This document shows, piece after piece, positions 54,403 through 63,084 of a DNA stretch of 64,000 nt (position 1 is the stretch's first letter; each line of letters opens with the position of its first letter). This stretch comes from Flavobacterium tiangeerense. GTDB lineage: Bacteria; Bacteroidota; Bacteroidia; Flavobacteriales; Flavobacteriaceae. Under the pieces are notes generated by a model. The model was given only the letters and a program-made list of their open reading frames with translations. It had not been told where the DNA came from and searched no databases. A program made the translations under genes and the position numbers. Location: NCBI RefSeq assembly GCF_007830355.1, contig NZ_VLKO01000007.1:1-64000 (forward strand), read 5' to 3'.

Positions 54403-55425
54403 ATGCAAAATCCTGAGGTTTTTATACTTGCAATAGAAAGTTCCTGCGATGATACCGCCGCTGCAGTTTTAAAAAACGACAAAGTACTATCAAATGTTGT
54501 AGCAAACCAACTTATTCACAATCAATACGGGGGTGTTGTTCCTGAACTTGCCTCTAGGGCTCATCAACAAAACATTGTTCCTGTAGTAGATGCTGCACTT
54601 AAAAAAGCAAATATACAAAAAGAACAGCTATCTGCAATTGCATTTACACAAGGTCCTGGCCTTATGGGCTCCTTGCTGGTAGGAAGTTCTTTTGCAAAAT
54701 CATTGGCTCTAGCCTTAAACATTCCGCTTCTTGCAATAAATCACATGCAAGCTCATGTTTTAGCGCATTTTATTGATGAAGAAGGATTTGAAAAACCAAG
54801 CTTTCCATTTCTAGCACTAACTATAAGTGGTGGGCATACCCAAATTATCAAAGTAGAAGATTATTTTACCATGACCATAATTGGCGAAACCACTGATGAT
54901 GCTGTAGGCGAAGCATTTGATAAAAGTGCCAAAATCCTTGGACTTCCCTATCCTGGCGGTCCTTTAATAGATAAATATGCTCAACTAGGAAATCCAAAAG
55001 CATTTCCATTTACCAAACCTAAGGTGGCAGGATTAGATTTTAGTTTTTCGGGATTAAAGACGGCAATTCTCTATTTTATTCAAAAGAAAACATCCGAAAA
55101 TCCAAATTTTGTAACTGAAAACCTAAACGATATTTGCGCCTCAATACAACATACCATTATTGAAATTTTAATGAATAAAATAAAGCTTTCTGTAAAAGAA
55201 ACAGGTATTAAACAAATTGCAATTGGAGGCGGCGTATCTGCAAACTCCGGCATAAGGACTACTTTAAAGGAAACCGAAAAAAAATACGGTTGGAAAACCT
55301 ATATACCAAAATTTGAATACACAACCGATAACGCTGCAATGATAGGAATTGTAGGATATCAAAAATATTTATCACAAACATTTGAAAACTCTAATGTAGT
55401 TTCAAAAGCTAGAATACAATTTTAA
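54403..55425 (+). CDS. tsaD: tRNA N6-adenosine threonylcarbamoyltransferase
   Basis: Transfers the threonylcarbamoyl group onto A37 of ANN-decoding tRNAs (t6A), with TsaB and TsaE. The product has 340 residues: ILAIESSCDDTAAAVL, NQYGGVVPELASRAHQ, the metal-binding HMQAHVLAHF, LALTISGGHTQIIKV, GEAFDKSAKILGLPYPGG, and the C-terminal GGGVSANSGIRTTL with TDNAAMIG. It is followed by rsmE after 7 bases and a DUF4159 gene, a usual flavobacterial order. Confidence 0.97.
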   Translation: MQNPEVFILAIESSCDDTAAAVLKNDKVLSNVVANQLIHNQYGGVVPELASRAHQQNIVPVVDAALKKANIQKEQLSAIAFTQGPGLMGSLLVGSSFAKSLALALNIPLLAINHMQAHVLAHFIDEEGFEKPSFPFLALTISGGHTQIIKVEDYFTMTIIGETTDDAVGEAFDKSAKILGLPYPGGPLIDKYAQLGNPKAFPFTKPKVAGLDFSFSGLKTAILYFIQKKTSENPNFVTENLNDICASIQHTIIEILMNKIKLSVKETGIKQIAIGGGVSANSGIRTTLKETEKKYGWKTYIPKFEYTTDNAAMIGIVGYQKYLSQTFENSNVVSKARIQF

Positions 55426-55432
55426 AAAAACT

Positions 55433-56140
55433 ATGCAATTATTTTACAACCCTACAATAGATGAAAACACTCAAAATTTTTCATTTGACAAAGAAGAAAG
55501 CAAACACATAATAAAAGTTTTACGTAAGAAAGATGCGGATATTCTTCATGTTACAAATGGTAATGGTTTATTATTTACAACCCAAATAACATTAGCATCA
55601 GATAATAAATGCACTGTTGATATTATTTCGTTTATACAAATAGCGCCCTCAACTTTCAAACTTCATCTTGCAGTTGCTCCTACCAAAATGAACGACCGTT
55701 ACGAGTGGTTTCTTGAAAAAGCAACCGAAATTGGAGTTCATGAAATCACACCTGTGTTTTGTGATCGATCAGAACGAAAAAACATTAATAAAGAACGTTT
55801 TGAAAAAATAGTATTAACCGCTATGAAACAATCAAACGCCGTTTTTTTACCAAAAATCAATGATGCTATATCTTTTAAAGATTTTATAAAACTCAATCCT
55901 TCAGGTGTAAAAATCATAGCACATTGCGAGGAAACTGAAAAAAAATCATTAAAAAGTATTTTACAAAAAAACGTAGATTACACTATTTTAATAGGTCCAG
56001 AGGGAGATTTTTCAGAAAAAGAAATTCAACTAGCACTCGAAAACGAATACGCTCCTGTGATGCTAGGCGAAACACGATTGAGAACCGAAACTGCTGCCAT
56101 TGTTGCCTGTCACAGTGTTATTTTCTCAAATGAAAACTAA
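55433..56140 (+). CDS. rsmE: 16S rRNA (uracil(1498)-N(3))-methyltransferase
   Basis: Methylates U1498 of 16S rRNA late in 30S assembly using SAM. It has 235 residues: N-terminal PUA-like domain (FDKEESKHIIKVLRKKDADILHVTNG), then a SPOUT knot with AVAPTKMNDRYEWFLEKATEIGVHEITPV, GPEGDFSEKEI and the deep-trefoil LGETRLRTETAAIVACH. Seven bases after tsaD, so translationally close. Confidence 0.95.
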   Translation: MQLFYNPTIDENTQNFSFDKEESKHIIKVLRKKDADILHVTNGNGLLFTTQITLASDNKCTVDIISFIQIAPSTFKLHLAVAPTKMNDRYEWFLEKATEIGVHEITPVFCDRSERKNINKERFEKIVLTAMKQSNAVFLPKINDAISFKDFIKLNPSGVKIIAHCEETEKKSLKSILQKNVDYTILIGPEGDFSEKEIQLALENEYAPVMLGETRLRTETAAIVACHSVIFSNEN

Positions 56141-56150
56141 GATCAATTCC

Positions 56151-56789
56151 ATGAAACATTTTTTTTATTTCATAATCCTTTTTAGCTCAAGCTTGTTTGC
56201 GCAGGAAATTGCATTAGTAAAATACAGCGGCGGTGGAGATTGGTATGCAAATCCAACTTCATTGCCTAATTTAATTAAATTTTGTAACAGCAATATCAAT
56301 ACCCGCATTAAACAAAAACCAGCTACTGTTGAAACATCAAGCCCTGATTTATTGTCATATCCTTATATTCATTTAACAGGGCATGGAAATGTAGTTTTTA
56401 ATGATACCGAAGTCAGTAATCTTAGAAATTATTTAGTAGCAGGTGGTTTTTTGCACATTGATGACAACTACGGAATGGATCAATACATTAAAAAAGAAAT
56501 AAAGAAAATTTTCCCAAATACAAATTTGGTAGAAATACCTGCCACACATCTCATTTTTCAAAAACCATTTGCTTTCCCAAATGGATTACCAAAAATTCAT
56601 GAGCATGACGGCAAAAGACCGCAAGCTTTTGGAATTTTTGTAGAAAATAAACTAGTTTTACTCTACACCTATGAAAGCGACTTAGGTGACGGTTGGGAAG
56701 ACCCAGAAGTAAACAACGATCCTAAAGAAGTACGTGATAAAGCACTAAAAATGGGTGCAAATATCATTCATTACATTTTTAACAATTAA
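56151..56789 (+). CDS. DUF4159-family secreted protein
   Basis: A 212-residue protein. I start at ATG 56151 because it opens a signal peptide (MKHFFYFIILFSSSLFAQ) and lies 10 bases after the rsmE stop; the longer frame overlaps rsmE. The mature part is a DUF4159 domain, a Rossmann-like or GATase-like fold: IALVKYSGGGDWYANPTSLPNLIKFCN, PYIHLTGHGNVVFN, LRNYLVAGGFLHIDDNYGMDQYIKKEI, AFGIFVENKLVLLYTYESDLGDGWED. In many Bacteroidota it is encoded near gliding or envelope genes. No enzymatic role is established. A strong terminator follows. Confidence 0.86.
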   Translation: MKHFFYFIILFSSSLFAQEIALVKYSGGGDWYANPTSLPNLIKFCNSNINTRIKQKPATVETSSPDLLSYPYIHLTGHGNVVFNDTEVSNLRNYLVAGGFLHIDDNYGMDQYIKKEIKKIFPNTNLVEIPATHLIFQKPFAFPNGLPKIHEHDGKRPQAFGIFVENKLVLLYTYESDLGDGWEDPEVNNDPKEVRDKALKMGANIIHYIFNN

Positions 56790-56829
56790 TCCTATTTTTA
56801 TTAATTAGGGTAAATTATATGAAATTCAC

Positions 56830-56878
56830 AATAGGCATCTAAATTAAGTATCTATCTTAATTTAGATGCCTATTTTGA
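56830..56878 (+). terminator. Terminator of the tsaD-rsmE-DUF4159 run
   Basis: A perfect 19-bp stem (AATAGGCATCTAAATTAAG at 56830-56848 with its complement at 56856-56874) and a 7-base loop, but with only a short T-rich tail. Confidence 0.8.
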
Positions 56879-57271
56879 ATTTATAAATAAAAAACACTCC
56901 TATATATACTTGCTGCACAGTCTACAAGACAACAAGAACTTTTTTGTGTAAAAAAGCTCCCCTAATTTCATACCTTCTAAATAACAGAATTAGATATTTC
57001 TTATTAAATTAATGAATATTTAACCAATATGATATTTTACTTCCTAAATTGCTTTGGTATTCTTAGATTGACAATGATTTTTCGCATTTTTTAAAGGATG
57101 CAATATCAGAAAATTCATGATTTAAAAAAAAATTAAAATATACGAACCCTTGTAAAACAAAGGATTAAGATTTTTTTTGAATTAATTTTTTAAATTAATT
57201 TTTTTTTACAAAATAATGTTATAAAATTGTTAAATAATTAACCAAAATAATCAATATTTAACAACCGTCCT
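56879..57271. other. Long AT-rich gap before the metalloprotease pair
   Basis: About 390 bases with no credible open frame. The last 100 bases are extremely AT-rich, with a short direct repeat (TTAATTTTTT twice, around 57182-57210), and lead into the promoter region of the first protease gene. Confidence 0.4.
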
Positions 57272-58222
57272 ATGAAAAAGTTTATGTTACCTGCGTTAGC
57301 ATTTATGATGCTATTTTCTTGTCAAAATGACACCACAGAAACTAATGCTCCAGAAGCCTCTGCAGTACTAAAAAGAGGTTGTGCATCTCAAGAAGTCTTA
57401 GAAGCCCAAATGAAAGCAGATCCTTCTCTTGCACTAAGAATGAACAAAATTGAAGAGTTTACAAAAAATGCAATGACAAACGGAAGATTAGTTAATGGTA
57501 AAATTGAAATTCCTGTTGTAGTGAATGTATTGTATAATTCTGCAGCCGAAAATATTTCATTGGCACAAATTCAATCTCAAATTGATGTATTAAATGCAGA
57601 TTTTAATGCAACTAATGCAGATTTCAGCAGTACCCCTGCTTTATTTTCTGGAGTTGCAGCTAATGTTGGAATCACTTTCGTTTTAGAAACAGTAAACAGA
57701 AAATCTACTTCTAAAACATCTTGGGGAACTAGAGATGCAATGAAAAAAACAAAACAAGGAGGTTTAGATCCTACTTCACCTACAACAAAACTTAACATGT
57801 GGGCTTGTACAATTGGTGGTGGAATCTTAGGATATGCTCAATTTCCTGGGGGAGCTTCTACTACTGATGGCGTTGTAATCGATTCTAAATATTTTGGTTT
57901 ATCTGGTTCAGGTGCTTATCCTTATAACTTAGGAAGAACTGCAACTCACGAAGTTGGTCACTGGATGAACTTACGCCACATTTGGGGTGATGCAACTTGT
58001 GGAAGCGATTTAGTTTCTGATACTCCTACTCACAATGATGCTAATTACGGTGTTCCTGCATATCCTCACTACAGTACTTGTACAGGTACTCCGGTAGAAA
58101 TGACAATGAACTACATGGATTACACAGATGATAGAGGAATGTACATGTTCTCTAATGGTCAAAAATCTAGAATAGCTGCAATTTTTGTTGCAGGTGGAGC
58201 AAGAGCAAGTTTCGGAATATAA
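57272..58222 (+). CDS. M43-type zinc metalloprotease lipoprotein (copy 1)
   Basis: A 316-residue metzincin-clan protease. It has a lipoprotein signal (MKKFMLPALAFMMLFSC, Cys 17), an acidic/Thr linker, a propeptide-like region with Cys 37 that could act as a cysteine switch (LKRGCASQEVL), and the catalytic domain from ~78. The zinc site is HEVGHWMNLRH (226-236), that is HExxHxxNxxH, with Asn in place of the more usual Gly. The Met-turn is MTMNYMDYTDD (~277-287). Cytophagalysin-like M43 enzymes degrade proteins outside the cell. There is no T9SS tail, so it stays membrane-anchored. Tandem copy downstream. Confidence 0.92.
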   Translation: MKKFMLPALAFMMLFSCQNDTTETNAPEASAVLKRGCASQEVLEAQMKADPSLALRMNKIEEFTKNAMTNGRLVNGKIEIPVVVNVLYNSAAENISLAQIQSQIDVLNADFNATNADFSSTPALFSGVAANVGITFVLETVNRKSTSKTSWGTRDAMKKTKQGGLDPTSPTTKLNMWACTIGGGILGYAQFPGGASTTDGVVIDSKYFGLSGSGAYPYNLGRTATHEVGHWMNLRHIWGDATCGSDLVSDTPTHNDANYGVPAYPHYSTCTGTPVEMTMNYMDYTDDRGMYMFSNGQKSRIAAIFVAGGARASFGI

Positions 58223-58239
58223 TTTTCTATCAAACCAAA

Positions 58240-58276
58240 TAAAAAGAGGCGTCCTAAAAAATCACCTCTTTTTATC
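58240..58276 (+). terminator. Terminator after metalloprotease copy 1
   Basis: AAAAAGAGG and CCTCTTTTT pair with a 15-base loop, 18 bases after the stop, so the two protease genes are probably separate transcripts. Confidence 0.75.
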
Positions 58277-58429
58277 TAAAAATTTTGACTCAATTCTAAA
58301 ATATTAGAATTACCCATTTTTAAAATTATTTTTTACTAAAAAAAATAATTTGAAATCAATACATTGAATAAACTTTAAAAAAATCGTAAGATAATTAACC
58401 AAAACCTATTAATTTATATATACTTTATT

Positions 58430-59380
58430 ATGAAAAAAATTCTTTTATCTGCTTTAGCATTCATGATGCTATTTTCTTGTCAAAATGACACCACAGAAAC
58501 TAACGCTCCAGAAGCCTCTGCAGCACTTAAAAGAGGTTGTGCTTCTCAAGAAGTTCTTGATGCTCAAATGAAAGCAGATCCTACTCTTGCACTAAGAATG
58601 AACAAAATTGAGGAATTCACAAAAAATGCCATGGCTAATGGAAGATTAGTAAATGGTAAAGTTCAAATTCCTGTTGTAGTAAATGTTCTTTACAGAACAA
58701 CTGCAGAAAATATATCTCTAGCACAAATTCAGTCACAAATTGATATTCTAAACAAAGATTTCAATGCAACGAATTCTGATTTTAATCAAGTTCCTACTTT
58801 ATTTGCTGGAGTTAAAGCTAATGTTGGTATATCTTTCGTTCTTGATGCTGTTTATAGAAAATCTACTACGAAAACATCATGGGGAACTAACGATGCAATG
58901 AAAATTGCTTCACAAGGTGGAATTGCTCCTACTTCACCAACTACAAAAATGAACCTATGGGCTTGTACTATTGGTGGTGGAATTTTAGGTTATGCTCAAT
59001 TTCCTGGTGGATCTTCTTCTACTGATGGTGTTGTAATAGATTCTAAATATTTAGGAAATACGGGTACAGCTGTATACCCTTTCAACTTAGGAAGAACAGC
59101 GACACATGAAGTTGGACACTGGATGAACTTACGTCACATTTGGGGTGATGCAACTTGTGGAAGTGATTTAGTATCTGATACACCTACACACAATGCAGCA
59201 AATTCTGGAGTTCCAGCTTATCCACATTACAGTACTTGTACTGGTACTCCAGTAGAAATGACAATGAACTATATGGATTATACCGACGATAGAGGAATGT
59301 ATATGTTCTCTAACGGACAAAAATCTAGAATGAATGCAGTTTTTGTTTCAGGTGGAGCAAGAGCAAGTTTTGGAATATAA
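58430..59380 (+). CDS. M43-type zinc metalloprotease lipoprotein (copy 2)
   Basis: A 316-residue product of identical layout. By hand alignment it differs from copy 1 at about 49 of 316 positions (~84% identity) with no gaps. The zinc site HEVGHWMNLRHIWGD and the Met-turn are unchanged, and residues 223-300 differ at only two positions. Differences cluster at residues ~110-190 and ~208-218 (between the propeptide and the zinc helix), the likely substrate-cleft region, and at the last helix. The gene has its own upstream AT-rich region and terminator. Confidence 0.92.
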   Translation: MKKILLSALAFMMLFSCQNDTTETNAPEASAALKRGCASQEVLDAQMKADPTLALRMNKIEEFTKNAMANGRLVNGKVQIPVVVNVLYRTTAENISLAQIQSQIDILNKDFNATNSDFNQVPTLFAGVKANVGISFVLDAVYRKSTTKTSWGTNDAMKIASQGGIAPTSPTTKMNLWACTIGGGILGYAQFPGGSSSTDGVVIDSKYLGNTGTAVYPFNLGRTATHEVGHWMNLRHIWGDATCGSDLVSDTPTHNAANSGVPAYPHYSTCTGTPVEMTMNYMDYTDDRGMYMFSNGQKSRMNAVFVSGGARASFGI

Positions 59381-59400
59381 TTTCAGCCTTAATTAATATT

Positions 59401-59432
59401 GAAAACTCGCTACTTGTTAGCGAGTTTTTTTA
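59401..59432 (+). terminator. Terminator after metalloprotease copy 2
   Basis: AAAACTCGCTA and TAGCGAGTTTT form a perfect 11-bp stem with a CTTGT loop and a T run. Confidence 0.88.
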
Positions 59433-59455
59433 TATTTACAATCTAAATGTAAATT

Positions 59456-60547
59456 ATGATTACCTCAAAAATTATTTCAAACGGTATTTTAAGAGCACTT
59501 TTCACTATAATCTGTTGTAGTTTGCTTCTCTTTTTTATTTACCAAATTCAGTCTATTATAATTTATATCATTATTTCATTGATATTGACACTTATTGGTA
59601 ATCCTATTTTAAATTTTTTCAAACATAAACTAAAGTTTAATCATCTTGTTGCGACAATTGTAACTTTGCTTTTTTTTATTGGAATTTTATTTGGTTTGAT
59701 TATGCTATTTATACCTTTAATTCTTTCTCAAGGCGAGAATCTTTCCTTGCTTAATACTGCACAAATTGAGAAAGACATTATTCAATTAATAGATCAAATT
59801 AGTGTGTTTTTAAATGATCACAATATTGATTCGGCAAAACTATTAAAAGATTCAAATATTACTTCTAAACTGAATTTGAATTTTCTACCCAATTTTTTAA
59901 ATTCAATTTTAAACACAATCAGTAGCTTTGGCGTGGGACTAGGCTCTGTTTTATTTATAACTTTTTTCTTTTTAAAAGACCGACTAATTTTTATACTTAG
60001 CGTCAAAAAATTAATACCTTTTAGCCATGAAGAACAAGTTTTAAACTCATTTGAAAAAATAAACGGCTTATTATCTCGATATTTTATTGGATTGCTTTTA
60101 CAGCTTTTTATTGTTTTTATATTGTACGTTATTGCCCTCTTGATCTTTAGAGTCCCAAATGCTGTGGTTATCGCATTTCTTTGTGCAGTACTTAATATTA
60201 TACCATACATAGGACCACTTATTGCATCGGTTTTAGCAGCAATTTTGACTATGTTAAGTAATTTAGGAAGCAACTTTCAATCTGAAATTTTACCAGTAAC
60301 TATATATGTACTTATAGGTTTTTGGATCGTACAAGTAATAGACAACAATGTATCACAACCGCTAATTTTTTCAAAAAGTGTAAGCTCTCATCCCCTTGAA
60401 ATTTTTCTAGTTATCCTTATTGCAGGTTTTCTTTTTGGGATTTTAGGAATGGTAATCGCTGTGCCTATTTACACCATTATAAAAGTGATTGGGAAAGAAT
60501 TTTTTCCAGAGAATAAAGTAATCATGCTACTAACAAAAGATATTTAA
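59456..60547 (+). CDS. AI-2E family transporter (membrane permease)
   Basis: A 363-residue protein with about eight membrane helices (ALFTIICCSLLLFFIYQI, IIIYIIISLILTLIG, LVATIVTLLFFIGILFGLIML, GVGLGSVLFITFFFL, FIGLLLQLFIVFILYVIALLIF, VVIAFLCAVLNIIPYIGPLIASVLAAI, YVLIGFWIVQVIDNNVSQPLIF, VILIAGFLFGILGMVIAVPIYTII). The PYIGPLIA and DNNVSQPLIF segments are diagnostic for the AI-2E/UPF0118 family, whose members include TqsA and Na+/H+ antiporters. The substrate is unknown. It is followed after two bases by the methyltransferase gene. Confidence 0.92.
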   Translation: MITSKIISNGILRALFTIICCSLLLFFIYQIQSIIIYIIISLILTLIGNPILNFFKHKLKFNHLVATIVTLLFFIGILFGLIMLFIPLILSQGENLSLLNTAQIEKDIIQLIDQISVFLNDHNIDSAKLLKDSNITSKLNLNFLPNFLNSILNTISSFGVGLGSVLFITFFFLKDRLIFILSVKKLIPFSHEEQVLNSFEKINGLLSRYFIGLLLQLFIVFILYVIALLIFRVPNAVVIAFLCAVLNIIPYIGPLIASVLAAILTMLSNLGSNFQSEILPVTIYVLIGFWIVQVIDNNVSQPLIFSKSVSSHPLEIFLVILIAGFLFGILGMVIAVPIYTIIKVIGKEFFPENKVIMLLTKDI

Positions 60548-60549
60548 AG

Positions 60550-61728
60550 TTGGAATCAAAATTATTAGATCATGACATACAGTTGTTTATAAACAACAAC
60601 ATTGGCAAAAATATATCACAACTAGCGTTACAAAAAAATCCTTTTGAAAATATTGAATGGATAACAATTTTGAACCAAATTGAAGCAAAAACAAAGGCTA
60701 AAGAAAAACTTCCAACTTGGTTTTCTACAGCATTAATTATATATCCTACCAAAATTTCTGTAGAACAAACGTCTTCAGAAAAAACGGCAGCCTACAAGAC
60801 ATCGCTAATACATGGGTCATCACTAATAGATTTAACAGGAGGTTTTGGGGTTGATGACTATCATTTCTCTAAAAAAATTAAAGATGTAGCTCATTGCGAA
60901 ATTAATATTGAATTATCTCAAATAGCTAAACACAACTTTAGTCAACTCAATTGCAATTCAATCACATGTTATCCCGGAGATAGTAATGATACGCTTAAAA
61001 ACATAAATAAAGAATGGGACTGGATATACATTGACCCCTCCAGAAGAAATGATGCTAAAGGCAAAGTTTTTATGCTAAAGGATTGTTTACCAAATGTTCC
61101 TGAAAACTTAGATTTTTACTTTCAAAAATCAAATTCAATTTTGATAAAAACAGCACCTTTACTGGATATTACCGCTGGACTTTCAGAACTTAAATGCGTT
61201 AAAAATATTCATATCATTGCTTTAGAAAATGAGGTAAAAGAACTCCTATGGGAATTGCATAAAGAATACTCTGGAGCTACCACGATAAAATCAGTCAACT
61301 TAACAAAAAATGAAATCGAAAAATTTGATTTTATTTGGAACGATAATAGCCAAATTGCAACTTACAGTGAACCTCAAAAATACCTGTATGAAGCAAATAG
61401 TTCCATAATGAAATCTGGAGGGTTTGATGCCGTAAGTGCTTTTTATAAAGTGAACAAATTACACAAGCACTCTCATTTATACACATCAACAGAACAAATT
61501 CCTTTTCCAGGGAGAACGTTTCACATAAGAAAATCATTTCCATACTCAAAAAACGAAATGAAAATACAACTTGAAAATAAAAAAGCAAACATAACAACAC
61601 GAAACTTTCCAGATACAGTAGAAAAAATAAGAAAAAAATGGAACATTAAAGATGGTGGTGACGCTTATTGTTTTTTTACAATTGATGAAAATAATGACAA
61701 AATTGTTTTACTTTGCGACAAAATATAA
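60550..61728 (+). CDS. SAM-dependent methyltransferase with THUMP-like domain
   Basis: A 392-residue cytoplasmic protein. The N-terminal helical part is followed by a class I methyltransferase core (~95-220) with motif I SLIDLTGGFGVDDYHFS, HCEINIELSQIAKHNF and WDWIYIDPSRRNDAKGK (motif IV, DPSRR). The C-terminal ~110 residues are the ferredoxin/THUMP-like domain seen in the same Bacteroidota family (PG1098-like): FPGRTFHIRKSFPYSKNEMK, NITTRNFPDTVEKIRKKWNIKDGGDAYCFFT. The RNA or other target is unknown. The start is a TTG at 60550, two bases after the AI-2E stop. Confidence 0.88.
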   Translation: MESKLLDHDIQLFINNNIGKNISQLALQKNPFENIEWITILNQIEAKTKAKEKLPTWFSTALIIYPTKISVEQTSSEKTAAYKTSLIHGSSLIDLTGGFGVDDYHFSKKIKDVAHCEINIELSQIAKHNFSQLNCNSITCYPGDSNDTLKNINKEWDWIYIDPSRRNDAKGKVFMLKDCLPNVPENLDFYFQKSNSILIKTAPLLDITAGLSELKCVKNIHIIALENEVKELLWELHKEYSGATTIKSVNLTKNEIEKFDFIWNDNSQIATYSEPQKYLYEANSSIMKSGGFDAVSAFYKVNKLHKHSHLYTSTEQIPFPGRTFHIRKSFPYSKNEMKIQLENKKANITTRNFPDTVEKIRKKWNIKDGGDAYCFFTIDENNDKIVLLCDKI

Positions 61729-61733
61729 TTGAA

Positions 61734-62300
61734 ATGAAATACCTAACACTACTCTTTTTTGTACTAATTACTACTGCCGTATTCAGCCAAAAACCTTGTG
61801 ACTTCACTGAGAATATTACAGATTCTATTGGTTCATATAAAATAACAAAGGAATATATGATTAGTGAGAAAAATTTTGGAACAAATAAAAGTTACATCTT
61901 TTTCTCTCTTGCTGTTACAGATGGGTTACCTACCTTAAACGTTCAAACCATACAAAAAAGCAAAGATTTTATTAGAGCAAATTGTTTCGATAAAAATTCT
62001 AGAATTTACTTACAATTAAACAACGGTAAAATTGTAACGCTAATTCATGTTGAACAAGAAAATTGTGGTACTATATTAAGAGATGATAAACAATTTGACA
62101 ACAGAATTAACTCAGGCATTTTTATGTTTGCCAAAGAAAATTTTGAAGATCTTAAAACTGTGCCAATTACTTTAATGCGAATTAAATACTTAACTGACAC
62201 TGAAGACCATATAGTAAAAAAAGAATTCATATCAGAACTCAATAACGAAACCTACAATCCAGAAAACTATTTTATCAATTACTTAAAATGTGTAGAATAG
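61734..62300 (+). CDS. Secreted protein of unknown function
   Basis: A 188-residue protein from ATG 61734, chosen because it begins a signal peptide (MKYLTLLFFVLITTAVFSQ) and lies five bases after the methyltransferase stop. The mature part holds four cysteines (KPCDFTEN, RANCFDKN, QENCGTIL, LKCVE) and alternating strands; I recognise no family. It is probably the third gene of the AI-2E transcript, convergent with the dipeptidase gene 3 bases away. Confidence 0.72.
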   Translation: MKYLTLLFFVLITTAVFSQKPCDFTENITDSIGSYKITKEYMISEKNFGTNKSYIFFSLAVTDGLPTLNVQTIQKSKDFIRANCFDKNSRIYLQLNNGKIVTLIHVEQENCGTILRDDKQFDNRINSGIFMFAKENFEDLKTVPITLMRIKYLTDTEDHIVKKEFISELNNETYNPENYFINYLKCVE

Positions 62301-62303
62301 CTA

Positions 62304-62951
62304 TTATTCACATTCCCATTTTACATTAGAAACGGGATTTTTCAAGCCCGCTTTCAAATTGTAATGCCACCACTCTGAATCAAATGAATTAAAACCAGCA
62401 CTAATCATTACTGATTTTAATAGTTTTCGGTTTTGCAATACATTTTTAGGTAAATCCTGATATAAATGGCTTGCTTTCTCGCCAAAAAAATCAAAATCAG
62501 TACCCATATCAACTGCTTCTCCTTGAAGCGTTACAAGAGAAATATCTACGGCTCCACCCCTATTGTGAATAGAACCCGTTTTAGGGTTAGCCACATATTT
62601 AGGATTAGGAACTATTTCCCACATTTTTTTTTGGATATCCAAAGGTCTGTAGCAGTCGTAAATCTTTATTGTATACCCTTTTTGAGTTAATTTAGTATTG
62701 GCCTTAATCAATCCTTTAACCGTTTTTAAACGTAAAAAACACTCTGAGCAATCATATACCTTAGCTTTTAAAAAATTATCATCAGTAGCATACTTCATGT
62801 CGTATATAAACGCATCACTATAACTTTTTAAATTCACAAAAGTTGTGTCATTCACTTTGTCATTTTTAGCATTATATGAAGTAGCCAACGAGGATTGTGC
62901 CACAGTAGAAGTTAAAAAGGAAAATAGTAATAGGGGTAAGAACAATTTCAT
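62304..62951 (-). CDS. D-alanyl-D-alanine dipeptidase, VanX/DdpX type
   Basis: A 215-residue M15D zinc peptidase that hydrolyses D-Ala-D-Ala; in cells without vancomycin-resistance genes it serves peptidoglycan recycling or D-Ala scavenging. It has a signal peptide (LPLLLFSFLTSTVAQ), the substrate-arginine region IKIYDCYRPLDIQKKMW, zinc ligands in SIHNRGGAVDISLV (His, Asp) and the catalytic Glu and third His in FDSEWWHYNL. The C terminus VKWECE is short. There is no vanHA neighbour, so resistance is not implied. Confidence 0.92.
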   Translation of the reverse strand: MKLFLPLLLFSFLTSTVAQSSLATSYNAKNDKVNDTTFVNLKSYSDAFIYDMKYATDDNFLKAKVYDCSECFLRLKTVKGLIKANTKLTQKGYTIKIYDCYRPLDIQKKMWEIVPNPKYVANPKTGSIHNRGGAVDISLVTLQGEAVDMGTDFDFFGEKASHLYQDLPKNVLQNRKLLKSVMISAGFNSFDSEWWHYNLKAGLKNPVSNVKWECE

Positions 62952-63084
62952 TATTATGATGTTTATTTTTTTAGTATTAATTTATTAAAATGACCCGAAA
63001 AGGGTGTAAAGTTTATGTGGTAAATACTATATAATTAAACTTAAACTTCTATATTATTAAGGTTAATAAATCGAATATCCGTAT

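Noticed and set aside
57182..57210. Repeated TTAATTTTTT runs before the protease pair
   Set aside because: Simple AT-rich low complexity; no regular unit or conserved spacer, so neither a CRISPR nor a meaningful tandem repeat.
62304..62951. Vancomycin resistance gene (VanX)
   Set aside because: The dipeptidase stands alone without vanH, vanA or regulators and has a signal peptide; a peptidoglycan recycling role is more likely.
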